Of a DNA stretch of 9,319 nt, positions 6,098 through 9,319 are shown one piece after another. Made by a program: the position numbers and the translations under genes. Where the stretch lies: contig DALN01000058.1 in assembly GCA_002499455.1 (NCBI GenBank), forward strand, positions 1 through 9,319, read 5' to 3'. The notes beneath the pieces were generated by a model. The model was not told the origin of the DNA and searched no databases. It saw nothing but the letters and a program-made list of their open reading frames with translations. Position 1 is the first letter of the stretch. Each line of letters opens with the position of its first letter. Origin of the DNA: Methanoculleus sp. UBA77. Its GTDB lineage: Archaea > Halobacteriota > Methanomicrobia > Methanomicrobiales > Methanoculleaceae.

Positions 6098-6110
6098 CCT
6101 TATAATATTT
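6098..6110 (+). promoter_or_regulatory. TATA box of gene B
   Basis: CCTTATAATATTT contains the TTATAAT core (6100-6106) shared with genes A and C and sits in an AT-rich island. Transcription would begin near 6128, leaving a leader of about 45 bases before the ATG at 6173. Confidence 0.55.
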
Positions 6111-6161
6111 TAAACCATCAGTGGGTTACCGGTCTGCTGAATGGGCCGGTTCGTAAAAAAT

Positions 6162-6165
6162 GGAG
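6162..6165 (+). promoter_or_regulatory. Ribosome binding site of gene B
   Basis: GGAG sits 7 bases before the ATG at 6173. This favours 6173 over the in-frame TTG at 6167, which would leave only one base of spacing. Confidence 0.6.
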
Positions 6166-6172
6166 ATTGTGC

Positions 6173-7423
6173 ATGAACAGTTCAACGAAATCATGGATTG
6201 GATTGATCCTGCTCCTTGTCGTGGGCGGGATGGTGGTCGCGCCGGCTTCGGCTACAGCGACTACATGGGCGCACGTGACCCGGTATGCGGATAACAATTA
6301 TTCCGTGGTCACCAATTTCACGAACATGACCTATACGGACATGGCGACCAACCTGCCCAACGTGTACAGCAACGGGAACATCTACATGCAGCAGGCCACG
6401 TTCAATTCCAGCGACAAGTACGGAGACGCCGGACAGGGGATGATCATCTTCTACGGCCACAACGGGACGTACATCCGCAACCTGACGGATGAGGCGGGCG
6501 GCATGGAAGAGGGTGACGAGTTGAAGATCGTCTCAAACGACGGCTTCTACATGTACTTCGGTGAAGACGACATCAACTCTCCCGAAGCAGCCCAGCCCAA
6601 CCTGGTCCTCACCTGGTGGGACAGCGACATGGGTTTTGTGCCGGATTACTCCTACGGGATGCGCCTCTACTTCTATGACCCGAACCCGGCGCCGACCTAC
6701 GGTGTCGCCGACTGCCTGAACTTTACCCTCCGCGAGATGTGCAACAACTTCGACCCGTGGTACCAGCGCTGGGTGGGTGACTGGAACGGCACCGGCAGCT
6801 ACCCGAACACGAAGGGGCTCTCGGTGAAGAACGTCCAGTACCTGAAGATCTACCCGCCGCACCGGCACGACTTCAACACGACCGGCGACACGACGGAGTA
6901 CGCGTTCGAGGGAGAGGTGGCTTCACTTCCGTCCAATGCCGGCACTCCGAGCACCGCGTTCGCATCGACGGCCGAGATCGCAGACGATGACGGCAACTAC
7001 GTGACAACTCAGTCGGATACTAACGGCTGCTACGCCGCGCACCGGTTCAACTTCACGATCAACACGGATTCGGCGCTCGACGGGCCCCTGACGGACATCG
7101 AGGAGCTCAACGTGACGTGGCACGGCGCGGGATATAACGATAATGAAAACAATGGCGCAACCCTGTACGTCTACAACTTCACGGCAGGTGAGTACGAACA
7201 ACTGGACACCGTCTCCGATGATTCGACCGTGTATCTCGCCGGCGATATCGTCGGTACGGTGGCGACGGACGGCACGATCAGCGGCATCGGCAACTACGTC
7301 AACTCAGGCAACGTGACGGTACTGGTGAAACAGGTGAGCGCGCAGTCGAGCTCTTTGAGTCACTCGTATATCGATACGGATTACGTCAAGCTGACCGTCA
7401 CCCACCACCACTGGAACTCATAA
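6173..7423 (+). CDS. Secreted two-domain surface protein, function unknown
   Basis: A 416-residue exported protein (gene B). Residues 1 to about 27 are a Sec signal peptide (KSWIGLILLLVVGGMVV, then APASA), and the mature end contains ATTW as in genes A and C. The first region, to about residue 231, contains DELKIVSNDGFYMYFGEDDI (about 114-133), a tryptophan-rich strand LVLTWWDSDMGFVPDYSYGM and a GLSV.NVQYLKIYPPH end. It resembles a domain I have seen in other methanogen surface proteins with SNDG...WFG and GMRLVFF lines, but I cannot name it. The second region (about 241-416: YAFEGEVASLP, YAAHRFNFTIN, LYVYNFTAGEYEQL, IDTDYVKLTVT) looks like an all-beta binding sandwich also seen in that group. 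At least twelve N-X-S/T sequons suggest glycosylation. There is no membrane anchor, PKD or beta-helix. It has its own promoter and a T7 terminator, so it is likely monocistronic. No catalytic motif is recognised. Confidence 0.8.
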   Translation: MNSSTKSWIGLILLLVVGGMVVAPASATATTWAHVTRYADNNYSVVTNFTNMTYTDMATNLPNVYSNGNIYMQQATFNSSDKYGDAGQGMIIFYGHNGTYIRNLTDEAGGMEEGDELKIVSNDGFYMYFGEDDINSPEAAQPNLVLTWWDSDMGFVPDYSYGMRLYFYDPNPAPTYGVADCLNFTLREMCNNFDPWYQRWVGDWNGTGSYPNTKGLSVKNVQYLKIYPPHRHDFNTTGDTTEYAFEGEVASLPSNAGTPSTAFASTAEIADDDGNYVTTQSDTNGCYAAHRFNFTINTDSALDGPLTDIEELNVTWHGAGYNDNENNGATLYVYNFTAGEYEQLDTVSDDSTVYLAGDIVGTVATDGTISGIGNYVNSGNVTVLVKQVSAQSSSLSHSYIDTDYVKLTVTHHHWNS

Positions 7424-7424
7424 C

Positions 7425-7440
7425 CCCACCCTTTTTTTAC
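7425..7440 (+). terminator. T7 terminator after gene B
   Basis: Within 10 bases of the stop codon, CCCCACCC is followed by seven T (7432-7438). This is a standard archaeal oligo-T termination signal with no needed hairpin. Confidence 0.6.
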
Positions 7441-7690
7441 TGCGGGTACCGGGACGGTGCCGATTTCGGGATCCGTCTCCGGCATCGCGGGCCGCCGGCG
7501 AGACCCGCGCAGAGATCGATCTGCTGTCCGGGCGGCCCGGCCCCGGGGGCGCGGGCACGGTTGCAGCGCCCTCTCCTCTTCCGGTCCCGGTCTCCCGTGT
7601 GCCCGGTATCGCGGTATAGCGGGGAAACATTTCTGTTTCAAGAAATAAAGTAAATGTAGATAATTTAACATTTGCAAAAAGTCAAATAGT
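7441..7690. other. Intergenic stretch before gene C
   Basis: The first 180 bases are very GC-rich with no supportable ORF. From about 7620 the sequence turns AT-rich: GAAACA-TTTC-TGTTTC (7624-7639) is a perfect 6-bp hairpin, and AAATGT (7652-7657) and ACATTT (7668-7673) form a second short inverted pair 22 bases upstream of the TATA core. These may be regulator sites, but both are short. Confidence 0.35.
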
Positions 7691-7704
7691 AATACTTATA
7701 ATGC
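7691..7704 (+). promoter_or_regulatory. TATA box of gene C
   Basis: AATACTTATAATGC holds the TTATAAT core at 7696-7702. The following bases resemble those after the gene A TATA box (GCGACC, then TACTA), consistent with a shared origin of the two promoters. Predicted transcription start near 7725 gives a leader of about 25 bases. GGAG at 7737-7740 is the probable ribosome binding site, 10 bases before the ATG. Confidence 0.55.
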
Positions 7705-7750
7705 GCCGGTGCGACCATTTTTCCATACTAAACTCTGGAGTAACCTGAAC

Positions 7751-9319
7751 ATGAAACGGACAATGGTGATGGCCTGCATGATCGCACTGCTCTGCGCAGT
7801 CGTCGTCATGCCGGCGGCAGCAACGACATGGAACGTCTACGAAGGCGATAGTATCCAGGGCCTATATACAGGTACCAGTGGAGCCGCATCTGACGGCGAC
7901 ACGATCTTGGTTTTCAATGGGACCTATGCAGGTTTTACCATCGAAAAATCGAACCTTACCATCATCGGAGAGGGAGCGGATAAGGTTACCGTGGACAGCA
8001 GTACTCTGAATCTAGGTAGCAATCGTAACGCAAACGGGACTCTCATCGATGGATTTACGTTTACAAATGCGGTCTCGGTGAATCTGGGCATGGGAAGGAA
8101 AATCGCACAGGACTGCACCGTCAGGAACTGCATTTTTGAGGGTTCAACCTCAAACAGTCTGATATATACTAATAAGTATTCGGATAACTTCACGTTCGAG
8201 AATAATATTATTGCAAATGGAACCGGGACCCAAGGTGTCATGGCACTACTACGCGGGTATAACCTGCTCAACAACACGTTCACCGACAACCTCGGTTCGC
8301 TATGCATAGGGTATGCACGCTCTCCCTCCACAGGCACAATCAGCGGGAACAGTTTCATCCGTAACAACGGGAGTGATTACAATACACTGTTCTATTTCAG
8401 TCCGACGGTTACCGATAGCACCACTACGATCTACCTGAACAACTTCATCGACAATAACGACAACATTACCCAGTATGGGAGTACACCGGCCCCTACCGTC
8501 TACTATAACTCGACCGAGCCGATCACCTACGCCTACAACGGCGCGTCCTACACGAACTTCGTCGGCAACTACTGGGGCAGCGACTACACCGGAGTGGACG
8601 CCGACGGCGACGGCATCGGGGACACTCCCTACGCGATCCCCGGCGGCCTCGAAACCGACTTCGACTACCACCCGCTGATGGGCGCGTGGGAGAACGGCAC
8701 CATCGCTACGCCCTCCGCCCCGGTCGCGAACTTCGTCGCGAACGTCACGAGCGGCGACGCACCGCTCGCGGTCGCCTTCACCGATGCCTCGACCGGCAAC
8801 CCGACCTCGTGGTCCTGGGCCTTCGGCGACGGGGCGACCTCGGCCGAGCAGGACCCGGTCCACACCTACACGGCGGCCAGCACCTACACCGTCAACCTGA
8901 CGGTTGAGAATGCAGCCGGGAGCGACAGCGCGACGCAGACCATCACCGTGACCGAATCCGGCGGCGGTTCCGACGCCCCGACCGGCGTGACGATCGTCTC
9001 CCCGGTATCGGGCAGCAGCACCGAGATCGGCCTCCCCGTCCGGTTCTCTGCCACCGCCACCGGCGCCGGCCTGACCTACCTCTGGGAGACCGGCGACGGC
9101 GGCAGCGTCACCGGCCAGGACGTTAACTACACCTACGGCAGGGCCGGCACCTACACCGTCAACCTGACGGTGAGCAACGAGTACGGGAACGCATCCGCAC
9201 AGACCGATGTCGCCGTCACGAAACCCGACCCGATCCTCTTCAACACCTCCGTCACGGTCTACGCCGACGAGCCGATCCTCGTCGACGGCGTCAGTTACGG
9301 CGGCAACACGTTCTTCAAC
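7751..9319 (+). CDS. Secreted beta-helix/PKD surface protein, partial (runs off the right edge)
   Basis: An open frame of 523 codons with no stop before the window ends (gene C). Residues 1-24 are a Sec signal peptide (MKRTMVMACMIALLC, then AVVVMPAAA), with mature TTWNVYEGD. Residues about 25-270 form a NosD-like beta-helix with repeated N-rich turns (FENNIIANG, LLNNTFTDN, ISGNSFIRNN, YLNNFIDNN). It closes with VGNYWGSDYTG and the acidic loop DADGDGIGDTPY (about 283-294), a likely calcium site. A PKD domain follows (about 323-404: WSWAFGDG, HTYTAASTYTVNL), then a second, more divergent PKD (about 411-492: YLWETGDGG, YTYGRAGTYTVNL). The last 31 residues (NTSVTVYADEPILVDGVSY) start another domain that cannot be named. 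The beta-helix part is markedly AT-richer than the rest, with the switch near 8510. The paralogy to gene A covers the closing module, the PKD and the TTW mature start. Ligand unknown; no catalytic residues identified. Confidence 0.88.
   Translation, partial: MKRTMVMACMIALLCAVVVMPAAATTWNVYEGDSIQGLYTGTSGAASDGDTILVFNGTYAGFTIEKSNLTIIGEGADKVTVDSSTLNLGSNRNANGTLIDGFTFTNAVSVNLGMGRKIAQDCTVRNCIFEGSTSNSLIYTNKYSDNFTFENNIIANGTGTQGVMALLRGYNLLNNTFTDNLGSLCIGYARSPSTGTISGNSFIRNNGSDYNTLFYFSPTVTDSTTTIYLNNFIDNNDNITQYGSTPAPTVYYNSTEPITYAYNGASYTNFVGNYWGSDYTGVDADGDGIGDTPYAIPGGLETDFDYHPLMGAWENGTIATPSAPVANFVANVTSGDAPLAVAFTDASTGNPTSWSWAFGDGATSAEQDPVHTYTAASTYTVNLTVENAAGSDSATQTITVTESGGGSDAPTGVTIVSPVSGSSTEIGLPVRFSATATGAGLTYLWETGDGGSVTGQDVNYTYGRAGTYTVNLTVSNEYGNASAQTDVAVTKPDPILFNTSVTVYADEPILVDGVSYGGNTFFN

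Noticed and set aside
8300..8863. Minus-strand open frame (187 codons) opposite gene C
   Set aside because: Antisense of the beta-helix/PKD coding region. The plus frame is open to the window end and has a signal peptide and domain motifs.

Overview
The window looks like a GC-rich methanogenic archaeon of the Methanomicrobiales (Methanoculleus-like). This rests on the protein families (DUF4213/DUF364 protein, NosD-type beta-helix proteins, PKD domains, a GWN...WIY C-terminal domain common in those genomes), on TATA-box promoters in AT-rich islands inside GC-rich DNA, on oligo-T 3' ends, and on GGAG-type ribosome binding sites. The genus is inferred from memory of these families, not from a search.

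Left part (1-1045): the 3' end of an ABC-transporter ATPase is followed after 3 bases by a DUF4213/DUF364 (putative heavy-metal chelation) gene. The two are probably one operon for metal or metal-cofactor uptake or handling.

Middle-left (1046-2217): about 1.2 kb without an intact gene. It holds a 12-bp inverted repeat, a decayed minus-strand fragment of an EF-Tu/SelB-like GTPase (frameshift, in-frame stop, apparent internal deletion), uncharacterised sequence, and then an AT-rich promoter. Downstream of that promoter lies a relict or leader ORF that is a degenerate copy of the signal-peptide region of the third surface gene.

Right part (2218-9319): three tandem plus-strand genes for secreted surface proteins. 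Gene A (2218-5466) has two beta-helix halves flanking a Big-2-like domain, then two PKD domains and a two-fold C-terminal domain. Gene B (6173-7423) is a secreted two-domain protein of unrecognised function. Gene C (7751 to beyond the window) has a beta-helix and PKD domains, and its composition jumps sharply in mid-gene. Each has its own TTATAAT promoter; A and B end in T-rich terminators, and A's terminator is a tandem repeat of about 75 bp. All three have Sec signal peptides followed by a mature N-terminus with TTW. No membrane anchor is visible in A or B. They look like a paralogous, recombining array of cell-envelope or extracellular proteins; ligands are unknown.

The most interesting signals are the duplicated promoter plus signal-peptide relict upstream of gene A, the mosaic composition of gene C, the reused beta-helix closing module, and near-identical PKD DNA shared within gene A and recognisably with gene C. 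I see no convincing evidence for a wholly new system. The array reads as modular surface proteins built by shuffling and gene conversion.
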